A DNA stretch of 64,000 nucleotides from Nocardioides panaciterrulae (lineage in GTDB: Bacteria; Actinomycetota; Actinomycetes; Propionibacteriales; Nocardioidaceae), in the NCBI RefSeq assembly GCF_013409645.1, contig NZ_JACCBG010000001.1:3966001-4030000 (forward strand). Direction: 5' to 3'. The notes under the pieces are model-generated. The model was not told where the DNA came from. It saw nothing but the letters and a program-made list of their open reading frames with translations, and did no database searches. Shown here piece after piece: positions 6,485 through 14,822 of this stretch. The translations under genes and the position numbers were made by a program. Within the stretch, counting starts at the first letter, position 1. Every line of letters begins with the position of its first letter.

Positions 6485-8419
6485 TCAGCGCCCGCGGACC
6501 CAGGGGATGGTCAGCTCCGAGGGGTAGCGGGCGGACGCGTGCAGCGTCATCACCGTGAGCGAGCCGGGCGCCTCGGTGGCGCTCGGCGCGAGGTGCGGCA
6601 CGTCGAAGGCCTGGACCGCGATCCGCAGCCGGTGGCCCGGCTCGATGGCGGCCGTGGTCGGGAAGACCTCGACGTCGACCGGGACGACCCGGCCGTCCGC
6701 CACCGGCCTCCGGGAGGCGCGGGTGAACGGGTGGAACGGCTGGAGCACCTTGCCGTCGAGGTAGCGGGTGCGCGAGCGGTCGAGCGCCCGCTGCGAGAGC
6801 ACCTGCCAGCCGCCGGTCAGCCGGCTCACGGTGCCGTCGGGGGCCACGTCCTCGACGGCCACCGAGAGCATGCCGTCGCCGCCGACGCTGGAGGTGCACA
6901 GGTGCGCGTCGATCGGGCCGGCGAGGTGCACGGCGTGCTTGACGGGCCGGGTCTCGAACACCACGCCGGAGGAGTCGTCGGGCGCGTTGTCGGTGAAGCA
7001 GGGGTTGTCGGCCCAGACCGCGCTGGGCAGGCCGGCGGTCCACTGGTCGGCCGAGCGGGTGCACAGCCCCGAGACCGGCACCGGGAGCACGTCGGCGGTG
7101 CCGGGCCTCGCCGTACCCCGGGTCAGGACGCCGTGCTCGCCACCGGTGGTGGCGCTGCCCGAGAGCCGGTAGCTGCGGGCCCGGGCGCCGGCCGGCACCC
7201 ACCGGTCGGTGGTCCGCCACCGGTCGCTGCCGAGCTCGTAGCGGGTGACCGGCGCGATGTCGCGGTCCAGCCCCGGGTCGCGACGGCCGCGCAGCCAGTG
7301 GTCGAACCAGCGCAGCTGCAGCTCGGGGAGCGTGCCGTAGCCGGCGTCGGCGACGCCCTCGCCCGAGGAGCCCTGGAGATGGTTCCACGGCCCGACGATC
7401 AGGTGGGTCGGCACGCCGTTGCGCTGCAGGTGCTCGAACAGCATCGGCGTGCCGCGCTGGAACAGGTCGTACTCGCCACCGACCAGGAACGTCGGCACGT
7501 CGACCCGATCGATCACCCGCAGCGGCGAGCGCTCGCGGTAGAACGGCCCGTCGTACGCCGCGTCCCCGCCGAGCGCCGCGTCCAGCAGCAGCGGCGCGGT
7601 GAAGGTGCCCGCGCCGGAGAGGTGGTCCAGCAGCGTGCTGATCCCGGACTGCGGGTCGCTGCCGAGGGTGGCGGGCGGCACCACCCCGGTCGCGGTGACC
7701 AGGCCCAGCCACAGCGGGATGAACCCGACGTCGATCTGGCCGCCGGAGGCGACCACGTCGCGGTAGACGTCACCGGCCGGCACCTGCGGGAAGATCGCGT
7801 CGAGGCCCCGGGGGTGCTGGGCGGCGGTGAAGAGCTGGTTGATGCCCATGTACGACGGGCCGCTCATGCCCACGTGCCCGTTGCTCCACGAACGCCGGCG
7901 CGAGTGCGCCCACTCGACGATCTCCTTGCCGTCCCTGTTCTCCCGCGGGCCGAACGCGTCCCAGCTGCCCTCCGAGCTGCCGGTGCCGCGGGCGTCGACC
8001 ACCAGCTGGGCGTAGCCGCGACGCACCAGGTAGCCCGGGTCGGCGCCGGCGAGCCCCGAGGAGCCCTGCGCGGACTTGTTGTAGGCGGTGATCGTGACGA
8101 TCACCGGCAGCCGCCGGTCCACCGCGGTGCCGTCCGCGCGGGCGGGCAGGGTCAGGTCGCCGCGCAGGACGGTGCCGTCCGACATCGGGATCGCGAGGTC
8201 CTTCTCGGTCACGGTCCCCGGGTAGCGGGCCGGCCGCGGCTGCCAGCCGCTGGGCAGGTCGAGCCGCGGGCCGGCGTCCGCGGCGGCCCGGGCCGGCGAG
8301 CCCGGGTCGGCGTACGACGTGGTCGCCGCGGCGAGACCGCCGGTGAACAGCGTGGCGGCCGCGGCGAGCGCGGCGGCGGCACGGGCGGCGGCGCGGGCGG
8401 CAGGGCGGGTGCGGGTCAT
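6485..8419 (-). CDS. CocE/NonD family secreted hydrolase (X-Pro dipeptidyl-peptidase-like)
   Basis: A 644-residue secreted serine hydrolase. A Sec-type signal peptide (Arg-rich start, then AALAAAATLFTGGLAAATTSYA) covers about the first 37 residues. The alpha/beta-hydrolase domain follows, with GDLTLPAR, DARGTGSSEG and the nucleophile elbow MSGPSYMG. The acid is in VGGEYDLFQRG and the catalytic His in VGPWNHLQG. The last 230 residues form the jelly-roll X-Pro dipeptidyl-peptidase C-terminal domain. Such enzymes cleave esters, amides or N-terminal X-Pro dipeptides outside the cell; the substrate here is unknown. ATG at 8419 has a perfect AGGAGG site, which lies inside a hairpin (see 8421-8443). 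The gene is transcribed away from the 22-bp repeat array. Confidence 0.9.
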   Translation of the reverse strand: MTRTRPAARAAARAAAALAAAATLFTGGLAAATTSYADPGSPARAAADAGPRLDLPSGWQPRPARYPGTVTEKDLAIPMSDGTVLRGDLTLPARADGTAVDRRLPVIVTITAYNKSAQGSSGLAGADPGYLVRRGYAQLVVDARGTGSSEGSWDAFGPRENRDGKEIVEWAHSRRRSWSNGHVGMSGPSYMGINQLFTAAQHPRGLDAIFPQVPAGDVYRDVVASGGQIDVGFIPLWLGLVTATGVVPPATLGSDPQSGISTLLDHLSGAGTFTAPLLLDAALGGDAAYDGPFYRERSPLRVIDRVDVPTFLVGGEYDLFQRGTPMLFEHLQRNGVPTHLIVGPWNHLQGSSGEGVADAGYGTLPELQLRWFDHWLRGRRDPGLDRDIAPVTRYELGSDRWRTTDRWVPAGARARSYRLSGSATTGGEHGVLTRGTARPGTADVLPVPVSGLCTRSADQWTAGLPSAVWADNPCFTDNAPDDSSGVVFETRPVKHAVHLAGPIDAHLCTSSVGGDGMLSVAVEDVAPDGTVSRLTGGWQVLSQRALDRSRTRYLDGKVLQPFHPFTRASRRPVADGRVVPVDVEVFPTTAAIEPGHRLRIAVQAFDVPHLAPSATEAPGSLTVMTLHASARYPSELTIPWVRGR

Positions 8420-8420
8420 C

Positions 8421-8443
8421 GGGCCTCCTGGTCTCGGAGGCCC
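8421..8443 (-). promoter_or_regulatory. Hairpin covering the CocE ribosome-binding site
   Basis: In the mRNA, GGGCCTCC (8443-8436) is a perfect complement to GGAGGCCC (8428-8421), with a seven-base loop. The 3' arm contains most of the Shine-Dalgarno sequence and ends one base before the start codon. The structure would hide the ribosome-binding site and could tune translation. Confidence 0.55.
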
Positions 8444-8464
8444 AACGCGGCCGGGGTGGCCGAG

Positions 8465-8508
8465 GTCACGAGACGTGACGGGTGTCACGGCGGCGCCGCG
8501 GCGTCACG
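8465..8508. promoter_or_regulatory. Cluster of four GTCACG half-sites upstream of CocE gene
   Basis: GTCACG occurs at 8465, inverted as CGTGAC at 8474, again at 8484 and at 8503. Neighbouring sites form two short palindromes with three- and four-base spacers. The spacing of about one helical turn suggests an operator cluster for the CocE promoter. The binding protein is unknown. Confidence 0.35.
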
Positions 8509-8519
8509 ACCCCCGCGAA

Positions 8520-8707
8520 GCCCAACTCAACCCGGCAGGGGGCCCAACTCAACCCGGCGCGAGGCCCAACTCAACCCGGTGGGGGGCCCAACTCAACCCG
8601 GCGCGGGGCCCAACTCAACCCGGTGGGGGGCCCAACTCAACCCGGCGCGGGGCCCAACTCAACCCGGTGGAGGGCCCAACTCAACCCGGTGGGGGGCCCA
8701 ACTCAAC
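8520..8707. repeat. 22-bp tandem repeat array, about 8.5 copies
   Basis: Units starting at 8520, 8542, 8564, 8586, 8608, 8630, 8652, 8674 and 8696 share the core GCCCAACTCAACCCGG and keep an exact 22-base period. The last copy is partial. The six variable bases after the core alternate between CGCGGG and TGGGGG types in copies 2-6, suggesting expansion by 44-base duplications. On the minus strand the first unit supplies the TGA stop codon of the adjacent PLP enzyme gene. The same repeat recurs at 47839-47916. Confidence 0.92.
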
Positions 8708-9791
8708 GGGGGGTGAGCTGGAGGAGCTGCTCGAGCCGGGCGAGGTGGGGGGCGAGGTCCCAGCCCTGGGCGGCGACCCAGTCGTCGTCCCAGTACGTCG
8801 AGGCGTAGCGGTCGCCGCCGTCGCAGATCAGCGTGACGATCGAGCCGGGCTGGCCGGCGTCCCGCATCCGGACCGCGAGCGCGAGCGCGCCGACGAGGTT
8901 GGTGCCGGTCGAGGCGCCGACCCGACGCCCGACGACCCGCTCCACGACCCGCGTCGCCGCGACCGAGGCGGCGTCGGGCACCTCGAGGACCTCGTCGATC
9001 ACGCCGGGCTCGAACGACGGCTCCACCCGCGGCCGGCCGATCCCCTCGATCCGCGAGCCGGGGCCGGTGACCTCGCAGCTGCGCGTGCGCCAGGCCTCGG
9101 CGAAGACCGACCCCTCCGGGTCGACCACGGCCAGCCGGGTGCCGGTGCGGCGGTAGCGGCAGTAGCGCCCGATCGTCGCGCTGGTGCCGCCGGTGCCGGC
9201 GCCGACGACGATCCAGGCCGGCTCGGGGTGCCGCTCCAGGGCCAGCTGCTCGAAGATCGAGCAGGCGATGTTGTTGTTGCCGCGCCAGTCGGTCACCACC
9301 GAGGCGCGCCCGAACTGGTCCAGGTAGTGGTGGCCGGGCTGCCGGCCGAGCCGCTCGGCCTCGGCGTACATCTCCTCGGCCCGCTCCACGAGGTGGCAGC
9401 GCCCGCCGGCGCGCTCGATCAGGTCGAGCTTGGCTCGGGTGGTGGCGGCCGGCACGACCGCGACGAACTCCAGGCCGAGCATGCCGGCGAAGTACGCCTC
9501 GGAGATCGCGGTCGAGCCGCTGGTGGCGTCGACCAGCGTGGTGCCCTCGGTGATGTCGCCGTTGGCGAGCCCGAAGAGGAACAGCGAGCGCGCCAGCCGG
9601 TGCTTCAGCGAGCCGGTCGGGTGCACCGACTCGTCCTTGAGGTAGAGGTCGACGCCCCACGACCGCGGCAGCGGGAAGACGTGCAGGTGGGTGTCGGCGC
9701 TGCGGTTGCTGTCGGCCTCGATCCGGCGGATCGCCTCGGTCACCCAGGCGCGGGCGCGGTCGGCCTCGGAGGGCTGCGTCTCGGCGGGCAT
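8703..9791 (-). CDS. PLP-dependent cysteine synthase family protein (Cds1-like cysteine desulfhydrase)
   Basis: A 362-residue fold-type II PLP enzyme. The PLP-binding lysine lies in the segment [18 protein letters not shown] near residue 63, and the phosphate loop is VGAGTGGTS. The asparagine/serine region is VDATSGSTA. This arrangement, with the insertion [11 protein letters not shown] near the C terminus, resembles the mycobacterial L-cysteine desulfhydrase Cds1 rather than CysK. Cds1 degrades cysteine to pyruvate, ammonia and sulfide. ATG at 9791 is chosen over an upstream start 14 codons earlier because conservation begins near it. The stop codon is inside the 22-bp repeat array. Family membership is firm, but the exact reaction is inferred. 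Confidence 0.85.
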   Translation of the reverse strand: MPAETQPSEADRARAWVTEAIRRIEADSNRSADTHLHVFPLPRSWGVDLYLKDESVHPTGSLKHRLARSLFLFGLANGDITEGTTLVDATSGSTAISEAYFAGMLGLEFVAVVPAATTRAKLDLIERAGGRCHLVERAEEMYAEAERLGRQPGHHYLDQFGRASVVTDWRGNNNIACSIFEQLALERHPEPAWIVVGAGTGGTSATIGRYCRYRRTGTRLAVVDPEGSVFAEAWRTRSCEVTGPGSRIEGIGRPRVEPSFEPGVIDEVLEVPDAASVAATRVVERVVGRRVGASTGTNLVGALALAVRMRDAGQPGSIVTLICDGGDRYASTYWDDDWVAAQGWDLAPHLARLEQLLQLTPR

Positions 9792-9861
9792 GCTGCGGAG
9801 CCTGCCAGATCCGGGTCGCGACGTGGCCGGCACCCGCCCGCTCGGGCCGGGTCCGGTCGGG

Positions 9862-10161
9862 TCAGGCCCGGTGCCGCAGGCCTTCCAGGACGGGGGCGGT
9901 CATCGTCGGCAGGAACTCGGTGATCGCGTAGGTCGCGACGCCGTGCACCGTGAACGGGTCGGTCCGCACGACCGCCTCGATCGCCTCCCGCTCGCCGGTG
10001 GCGAGGATGACGCCGCCGGTGCGCGGCTCCTTGCGCCCGGAGGCGAGGAACACGCCGGCGTCGTACTGACGCGCGAGGTACTCGCGGTGCGGCTCCAGCA
10101 GGGCGTCGATCTCGGCGAGGTCCGCGACGTAGTGGACGTCGAGGACGAACAGGCGCGACAT
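9862..10161 (-). CDS. YciI family protein
   Basis: A 99-residue YCII-domain protein with a ferredoxin-like alpha/beta fold. The family features are [21 protein letters not shown] at the N terminus, with a conserved His-Asp type pocket, and [13 protein letters not shown] followed by DPFTVHGVA near residue 70. YciI proteins are small and of uncertain enzymatic role, and some degrade chlorinated aromatics. The gene is divergent from the EamA exporter, with overlapping upstream regions. Confidence 0.85.
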   Translation of the reverse strand: MSRLFVLDVHYVADLAEIDALLEPHREYLARQYDAGVFLASGRKEPRTGGVILATGEREAIEAVVRTDPFTVHGVATYAITEFLPTMTAPVLEGLRHRA

Positions 10162-10228
10162 GGGGCCGACCCTAGAGGTTCCCGACCTCGGCGCGGTAGC
10201 CGGTCTCGTGCCGGAGATACTGCCGACC

Positions 10229-11182
10229 GTGGCCACCGAGACCTCCCCGCCCGCCCGCACCGACCTGCGGGCCCGCGTCGGCCTCGCCCAGGTCTGCGCC
10301 GCGGGCCTGCTCTGGGGGACGATCGGGGTGTTCGTCCAGCTGGTCCACCGGCACGCGCCGCTGTCGGCGCTGACCATCGGCGGCTGGCGCGCGGTGGTCG
10401 CCGGCCTCGTCGTCGTCACGGCCGCCCTGGTGGCTCGTCGGGTCCCCGCCGTGCTGCTGCTGGTCCGCAGCCACGGCGGCCGGGTGGTGGCCGCGGGCCT
10501 GACCACCGCGGCCTTCCAGCTGTGCTACTTCGTCGCGGTCGTGGCCGTCGGCGTGAGCGTGGCGACGGTGGTGGCGCTCGGCCTGGCGCCGGTGCTGCTC
10601 GTCGCGGTGGACAGCGTCCGCCGTCGCGACGCCCGCGCGCTGCTGCAGCTGCCCGTCGTCGCGGCGGTTGCCGGCCTGGCCCTCGTCTGCGGCGGGTCGG
10701 GCGCGGGCACCACCGGCCCGCACCCGCTGCTGGGCGTCCTTACCGCCGTCGTCGCGGGGATCTCGTACGCCGCGGCCACGGCGCTGAGCGAGCCGCTCAG
10801 CCGCCGCACCGACCCGCTCAGCCTGGCCACCGCGACCATGGTGGTCGCGAGCGTGGCCATGGGCGCGTTCGGCCTGGTCGTCGCGGGGGTGCGCGGCGCG
10901 CCGGTGACCACCGCCGACCCCGTCGCGGTCGGCGGGCTGGTCTACCTCGGTGCGGTGACGATGGCGCTGGCCTACGGCCTGCTGTACGCCGGCCTCCGCA
11001 CCACCCCGAGCGGCGCGGCGCTGGTCGCCACGCTGCTCGAGCCGGTCGCCGCCGTCTCGCTGTCGGCGGTGTTCCTGGGCGAACGGCTGGGCGTGGCCGG
11101 GCTGGCCGGCTCGCTGCTCATCGTGCTCGCGATCGCCTCGCTGGGGCGGCGCTCCCGGCCGCCGCAGCCCGAGCCGCACTGA
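10229..11182 (+). CDS. EamA family DMT-superfamily transporter
   Basis: A membrane protein of about 317 residues with ten predicted hydrophobic segments arranged as two EamA repeats. The first repeat starts at LAQVCAAGLLWGTIGVFVQL and the second at LLGVLTAVVAGISYAAATAL. The end, GERLGVAGLAGSLLIVLAIA, is typical of the second repeat. Such proteins export amino acids, purines or other metabolites. GTG at 10229 is preferred, since an upstream ATG at 10160 would overlap the start of the divergent YciI gene. The substrate is unknown; the neighbouring cysteine enzyme makes an amino-acid metabolite a reasonable guess only. Confidence 0.85.
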   Translation: MATETSPPARTDLRARVGLAQVCAAGLLWGTIGVFVQLVHRHAPLSALTIGGWRAVVAGLVVVTAALVARRVPAVLLLVRSHGGRVVAAGLTTAAFQLCYFVAVVAVGVSVATVVALGLAPVLLVAVDSVRRRDARALLQLPVVAAVAGLALVCGGSGAGTTGPHPLLGVLTAVVAGISYAAATALSEPLSRRTDPLSLATATMVVASVAMGAFGLVVAGVRGAPVTTADPVAVGGLVYLGAVTMALAYGLLYAGLRTTPSGAALVATLLEPVAAVSLSAVFLGERLGVAGLAGSLLIVLAIASLGRRSRPPQPEPH

Positions 11183-11191
11183 CCCGGACGC

Positions 11192-11740
11192 TCACGCGCC
11201 CCGCTGGCAGCCCTCGGCGTCGACGTGCGGGCCGGTCCCCCGCGGGCACTGGGTGAACCCGACGCGCACGACCTCGCTGTAGGACTCGCCCGCCACCTGG
11301 TAGTCGACCCGGAGGTCCTTCACGGTGATGGGCTTGCTACCCGTGGGCGGGAGGACGACGGCGAGCACGGCGAACCGCCAGCGGTTCGCACCGCAGGTGC
11401 CGACCTCGCCCGAGGCGCCCTCCACCGGCACGTAGGCGGCCGGCACCGTGCCGTGACCGGCGCTCTGCCGGTCGAACGCCGGTCCGTCGGGCCAGGCGAC
11501 GCGGACGGTGACCGGCTGGTCCGTGCCCGAGGTGTGCAGCACCTCGACGCTGTCGAAGCTGACCGAGGCGGGCCCGTCCTGGACGCACAGCGGCACGCTG
11601 AAGTACGCCGCGCCGTCCTGGCCGCCCTCGACCTGGGCGAAGTGGTCCTCGAAGTCCACCGGGCCGTCGGCGGGGCCACCGGAGCAACCCGACACCGCGA
11701 GGAGGACACCCAGCAACAGCAGCCCTACAGATGCGCGCAC
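11192..11740 (-). CDS. Putative secreted lipoprotein of unknown function
   Basis: A 182-residue protein with a lipoprotein signal: MRASVGLLLLGVLLAVSGCSGG, where the cysteine at residue 19 is the lipidation site. The mature part is predicted beta-rich and carries paired cysteines (LCVQDGP and GTCGANRW, and FTQCPRG with EGCQRG near the end) that could form disulfides. No known domain is recognised. It is convergent with the EamA gene and downstream of the lut operon, but separated from lutC by a short gap. Confidence 0.75.
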   Translation of the reverse strand: MRASVGLLLLGVLLAVSGCSGGPADGPVDFEDHFAQVEGGQDGAAYFSVPLCVQDGPASVSFDSVEVLHTSGTDQPVTVRVAWPDGPAFDRQSAGHGTVPAAYVPVEGASGEVGTCGANRWRFAVLAVVLPPTGSKPITVKDLRVDYQVAGESYSEVVRVGFTQCPRGTGPHVDAEGCQRGA

Positions 11741-11753
11741 GGGAGCAAGGTAC

Positions 11754-12380
11754 CTAGGTGGTGATGATCACGTGCAGGTTGCGTGGCCCGTGCACGCCCT
11801 CGACCCGGTCCAGCTCGATGTCGCTGGTGGCCGAGGGCCCGCTGATCCAGGTCAGCGCCCGCCCCTGGCGCATGGCCGCACCGAGCTCCGCGACCGCGTC
11901 GGGCACGTCGAGCACGACCTGGTCGGCCCGCACCACGCACACGTGCCGGTCCGGCACGAGCGTGAGCGCGCGGCGGCCCTGGCCGGGTCCGTGGTCGAGG
12001 ACGATCGTGCCGGTCTCGGCGATCCCGACCCGCGCCTCGGTCACCACCGCGTCGACGTGGTCGAGCTCGGCGGCGGTCATCGCGTGGTCGACCGCGGCGC
12101 CCGCGACCTCGAAGCCCAGCCCCGGCGGCACGACCACGCTCGCCCCCGCCGGCAGCGCGGCCGCCACCGTCGCCTCGAGGTCGGCGGCGGCGCACCGCTC
12201 GACCACCGCGTGGTAGTCGGCGACCCGTTCGGCGAAGTGGGCGACCAGGGCCTCGCCCTCCAACGGGGTGCGCCGGGGCGGCTCGGGCAGGCCGCCGTGG
12301 GTCACGCCCTCGACGTCGGCGAGGGCCGAGCGCACCCGGCGCAGGACCTCCTCGCGGGCACCGTCACCTGCCCGGGTCAC
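11754..12380 (-). CDS. lutC: Lactate utilization protein C (LUD domain)
   Basis: A 208-residue LUD-domain protein, the third subunit of the LutABC complex that oxidises L-lactate to pyruvate. Family signatures visible are EARVGIAETGTIVLDHGPG near residue 125 and ISGPSATSDIELDRVEGVHG near the end, the latter diagnostic for LutC/YkgG. GTG at 12380 overlaps the stop codon of lutB by four bases (GTGA), so translation is coupled. It is the last gene of lutA-lutB-lutC. No lactate permease or FadR-type regulator lies next to the operon. Confidence 0.93.
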   Translation of the reverse strand: MTRAGDGAREEVLRRVRSALADVEGVTHGGLPEPPRRTPLEGEALVAHFAERVADYHAVVERCAAADLEATVAAALPAGASVVVPPGLGFEVAGAAVDHAMTAAELDHVDAVVTEARVGIAETGTIVLDHGPGQGRRALTLVPDRHVCVVRADQVVLDVPDAVAELGAAMRQGRALTWISGPSATSDIELDRVEGVHGPRNLHVIITT

Positions 12381-13918
12381 CGCTGCTCCTCCCGTCCGCC
12401 GTCGGTCCGCTTCCACCAGGCCCGGAACGACTCGCGCGGCGGCGCGGGGAGGTCCCGCGCTCCGGTCCACGCCGAGGCGCCCGGCCCTGGGATCCGCCCG
12501 GCCGCGCGCCGGCCGCCGGGCATCGTCGTACGCCCCAGCCGGCCGAGCACCCGCCCGGCCAGCCCCGAGGCCCGCTCGACCCAGGCCAGCCGGCGGGCGT
12601 CGGAGAACGCGTACGCCGCGGACCTCATCGCGACCGCCTCGGCCTTGGGGACCCGGTCGCCGCGGTGCGCGTCGACCACCTCGGTGCGCAGGTGCACCAG
12701 CACCTCGGGGATGTCGATGCGCACCGGGCAGGCTTCGAAGCAGGCGCCGCACAGCGAGGAGGCGTACGGCAGCGAGTCGATCTGCTCGTCGTGGCCCACC
12801 CCGCGCAGCAGCGGGTTGAGGATCGCGCCGATCGGGCCGGGGTAGACCGAGCCGTAGGCGTGCCCGCCGACCCGCTCGTAGACCGGGCAGACGTTCAGGC
12901 AAGCCGAGCAGCGGATGCAGCGCAGCGCCTGCCGGCCGACCTGGTCGGCCAGCGCCCGGGTCCGCCCGTTGTCCACCAGTACGACGTGCACCTCCTGCGG
13001 ACCGTCGCCGGGCGTGACCCCGGTCCACATGGACGTGTAGGGGTTCATCCGCTCGCCGGTGGACGAGCGCGGCAGCAGCCGAAGCAGCGGGTCGAGGCCG
13101 TCCCAGGTCGGCACGACCTTCTCGATGCCGACCACGCTGACCAGGACCTCGGGCAGGGTCAGGCACATCCGGCCGTTGCCCTCGGACTCCACCACGACCA
13201 GCGTGCCGGTCTCGGCGACCGCGAAGTTCGCGCCGGAGATCCCGACCTTCGCCCGCAGGAACTTCTCGCGCAGGTGCTGGCGCGCCGCGGCCGCGAGCAC
13301 CGCCGGCTCGTCGGTCAGGTCGTCGGGGGCGGCCCGGCCCGCAGCCGCCATCTTCTGCTTGAAGATCTCGCGGATCTCCGCGCGGTTGCGGTGGATCGCC
13401 GGCACCAGGATGTGGCTGGGCAGGTCGTCGCCGAGCTGCACGATCAGCTCGGCGAGGTCGGTCTCCCAGGCGGCGATGCCCTCCGCGGCGAGCGCCTCGT
13501 TGAGCCCGATCTCCTGGGTGGCCATCGACTTGACCTTGACGACCTCGTCGACGCCGTGGCCGCGGACGACCTCGGCCACGATCCGGCAGGCCTCCTCGGC
13601 GTCGCGGGCCCAGTGCACGACCGCGCCGTTGGCGGTCAGCGACGCCTCGAGGTCCAGCAGGTGCCGGTCGAGCTCGCGCAGCGCGGACTCCTTGACCGCC
13701 GCCCCGGCCAGCCGCAGCTGCTCCCAGCCCGACCCGGCCCCCTCGCCGCCGACCCCCTCCGCGCCGACGATGGACGCGTCGACCTCGTCGACCAGCCGCA
13801 GCCGCTTGTTGCGGATCGTGGTGGTGGCGTGCGCGAGGTTGTGCCGCAGCTGGCTGTCGGCCAGCGCGGCCCGGGCCGCGGTCGGGAAGGCCGGCATCCC
13901 GACGAACGTGGCGCTCAT
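12377..13918 (-). CDS. lutB: Iron-sulfur lactate utilization protein B
   Basis: A 513-residue subunit of the lactate-oxidising complex. The N-terminal two thirds form a LUD domain with AETGTLVVVESEGNGRMC near residue 235. The C-terminal part is ferredoxin-like, with two [4Fe-4S] motifs: CIRCSACLNVCP near residue 325 and CGACFEACP near 378, each followed by the cluster-completing proline context. Electrons from lactate would pass through these clusters to the respiratory chain. ATG at 13918 overlaps the lutA stop (ATGA), and the gene end overlaps lutC. The C-terminal 80 residues, rich in Arg and Pro, are variable in the family. Confidence 0.94.
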   Translation of the reverse strand: MSATFVGMPAFPTAARAALADSQLRHNLAHATTTIRNKRLRLVDEVDASIVGAEGVGGEGAGSGWEQLRLAGAAVKESALRELDRHLLDLEASLTANGAVVHWARDAEEACRIVAEVVRGHGVDEVVKVKSMATQEIGLNEALAAEGIAAWETDLAELIVQLGDDLPSHILVPAIHRNRAEIREIFKQKMAAAGRAAPDDLTDEPAVLAAAARQHLREKFLRAKVGISGANFAVAETGTLVVVESEGNGRMCLTLPEVLVSVVGIEKVVPTWDGLDPLLRLLPRSSTGERMNPYTSMWTGVTPGDGPQEVHVVLVDNGRTRALADQVGRQALRCIRCSACLNVCPVYERVGGHAYGSVYPGPIGAILNPLLRGVGHDEQIDSLPYASSLCGACFEACPVRIDIPEVLVHLRTEVVDAHRGDRVPKAEAVAMRSAAYAFSDARRLAWVERASGLAGRVLGRLGRTTMPGGRRAAGRIPGPGASAWTGARDLPAPPRESFRAWWKRTDGGREEQR

Positions 13919-14679
13919 CCTCCGACCACCTCCGCCAGGCCCGCAGGCTGGTCCTCGGTCGCGGCCAGGATCTCGGCGAGGTGCATGACCCGCACGCCGG
14001 ACTGCTGGCGCGAGAGCATCCCGCCGATGTGCATCAGGCAGGAGTTGTCGCCGGCGACCAGCACCTCCGCCCCCGTCTCGCGGACGTGGCGCGCCTTGTC
14101 GGCCCCCATCGCCACCGAGGTGTCGGCGTTCTTGACCGCGAAGGTGCCGCCGAAGCCGCAGCACTCCTCGGCCGCCGGCAGGTCGGTGAGCCGGATCCCG
14201 CGCACCTCCTCGAGCAGCCGCCGGGGCCGGTCCCCCACGCCGAGCAGCCGCAGCGAGTGGCAGGTCGGGTGGTAGGTCACCCGGTGCGGGAAGTAGGCGC
14301 CCACGTCGGTCACGCCGAGCACGTCGACGAGGAACTCCGAGAGCTCGTGGACCTTCGGGGCGGTCTGCGCCACCGCCTGTTGCAGGCCCGGGTGGCCCGA
14401 GCGGCGCGCGACGAGCGAGTGCTGGTGCCGGACCGAGCCGGCGCACGATCCCGAGGGGGCCACGACCGCGTCGTACCCCGCGAACGCGTCGACGAACGTC
14501 CGGACGACCGGCACCGCCTCGTCGAGGTAGCCGGTGTTGACCATCGGCTGGGCGCAGCAGGTCTGGGCCGCCGGGAAGTCGACGTCGACGCCGAGCCGTC
14601 TCAGCAGCCGCACCACTGCCCTCCCGGTGTCGGGGAACATCGCGTCATTGACGCAGGTCACCATCAGCGCGACACGCAT
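13915..14679 (-). CDS. lutA: Lactate utilization protein A (CCG-domain Fe-S oxidoreductase)
   Basis: A 254-residue protein with two cysteine-rich CCG-type domains, like the glycolate oxidase GlcF and heterodisulfide reductase families. The first is marked by AAQTCCAQPMVNTGY near residue 40 and the second by EECCGFGGTFAVK near 182, with NPTCH-type YHPTCH between them. It is the first gene of lutABC and overlaps lutB. ATG at 14679 gives the usual MRVALMVTCVND start. Alternative GTG/ATG codons up to 14694 are also in frame, and none has a clear ribosome-binding site. The upstream region holds an 11-bp tandem repeat. Confidence 0.93.
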   Translation of the reverse strand: MRVALMVTCVNDAMFPDTGRAVVRLLRRLGVDVDFPAAQTCCAQPMVNTGYLDEAVPVVRTFVDAFAGYDAVVAPSGSCAGSVRHQHSLVARRSGHPGLQQAVAQTAPKVHELSEFLVDVLGVTDVGAYFPHRVTYHPTCHSLRLLGVGDRPRRLLEEVRGIRLTDLPAAEECCGFGGTFAVKNADTSVAMGADKARHVRETGAEVLVAGDNSCLMHIGGMLSRQQSGVRVMHLAEILAATEDQPAGLAEVVGG

Positions 14680-14733
14680 GCGGCCCATCATCACCCGTCC
14701 GCGGCCGGAAGGCGACGCTCGGCACCCTCCGAA

Positions 14734-14766
14734 TCGAGCCCGAGTCGAGCCCGAGTCGAGCCCGTG
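14734..14766. repeat. 11-bp tandem repeat, three copies
   Basis: The unit TCGAGCCCGAG is repeated at 14734, 14745 and 14756, the last with one change. It lies between the lutA start and the end of the aldo/keto reductase gene, in the lut promoter region. Confidence 0.75.
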
Positions 14767-14822
14767 CTGATCGTGGCCCGTCCGTCGCCGGGGTCGGGGC
14801 GGCGCAGCGGGTGCTGCCGGAC

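Noticed and set aside
8520-8707. CRISPR array
   Set aside because: Units are joined directly with a fixed 22-base period and no unique spacers. No cas genes are present.
8482-8808. Coding of the repeat array as a Pro/Thr/Asn-rich protein
   Set aside because: The 22-base period shifts the frame each unit, so all three frames give the same peptide pattern. No ribosome-binding site is seen, and the frames run antisense into the Cds1-like gene.
10160-10228. Upstream ATG start for the EamA gene
   Set aside because: It would overlap the start of the divergent YciI gene and adds 23 non-hydrophobic residues. GTG at 10229 fits the family better.
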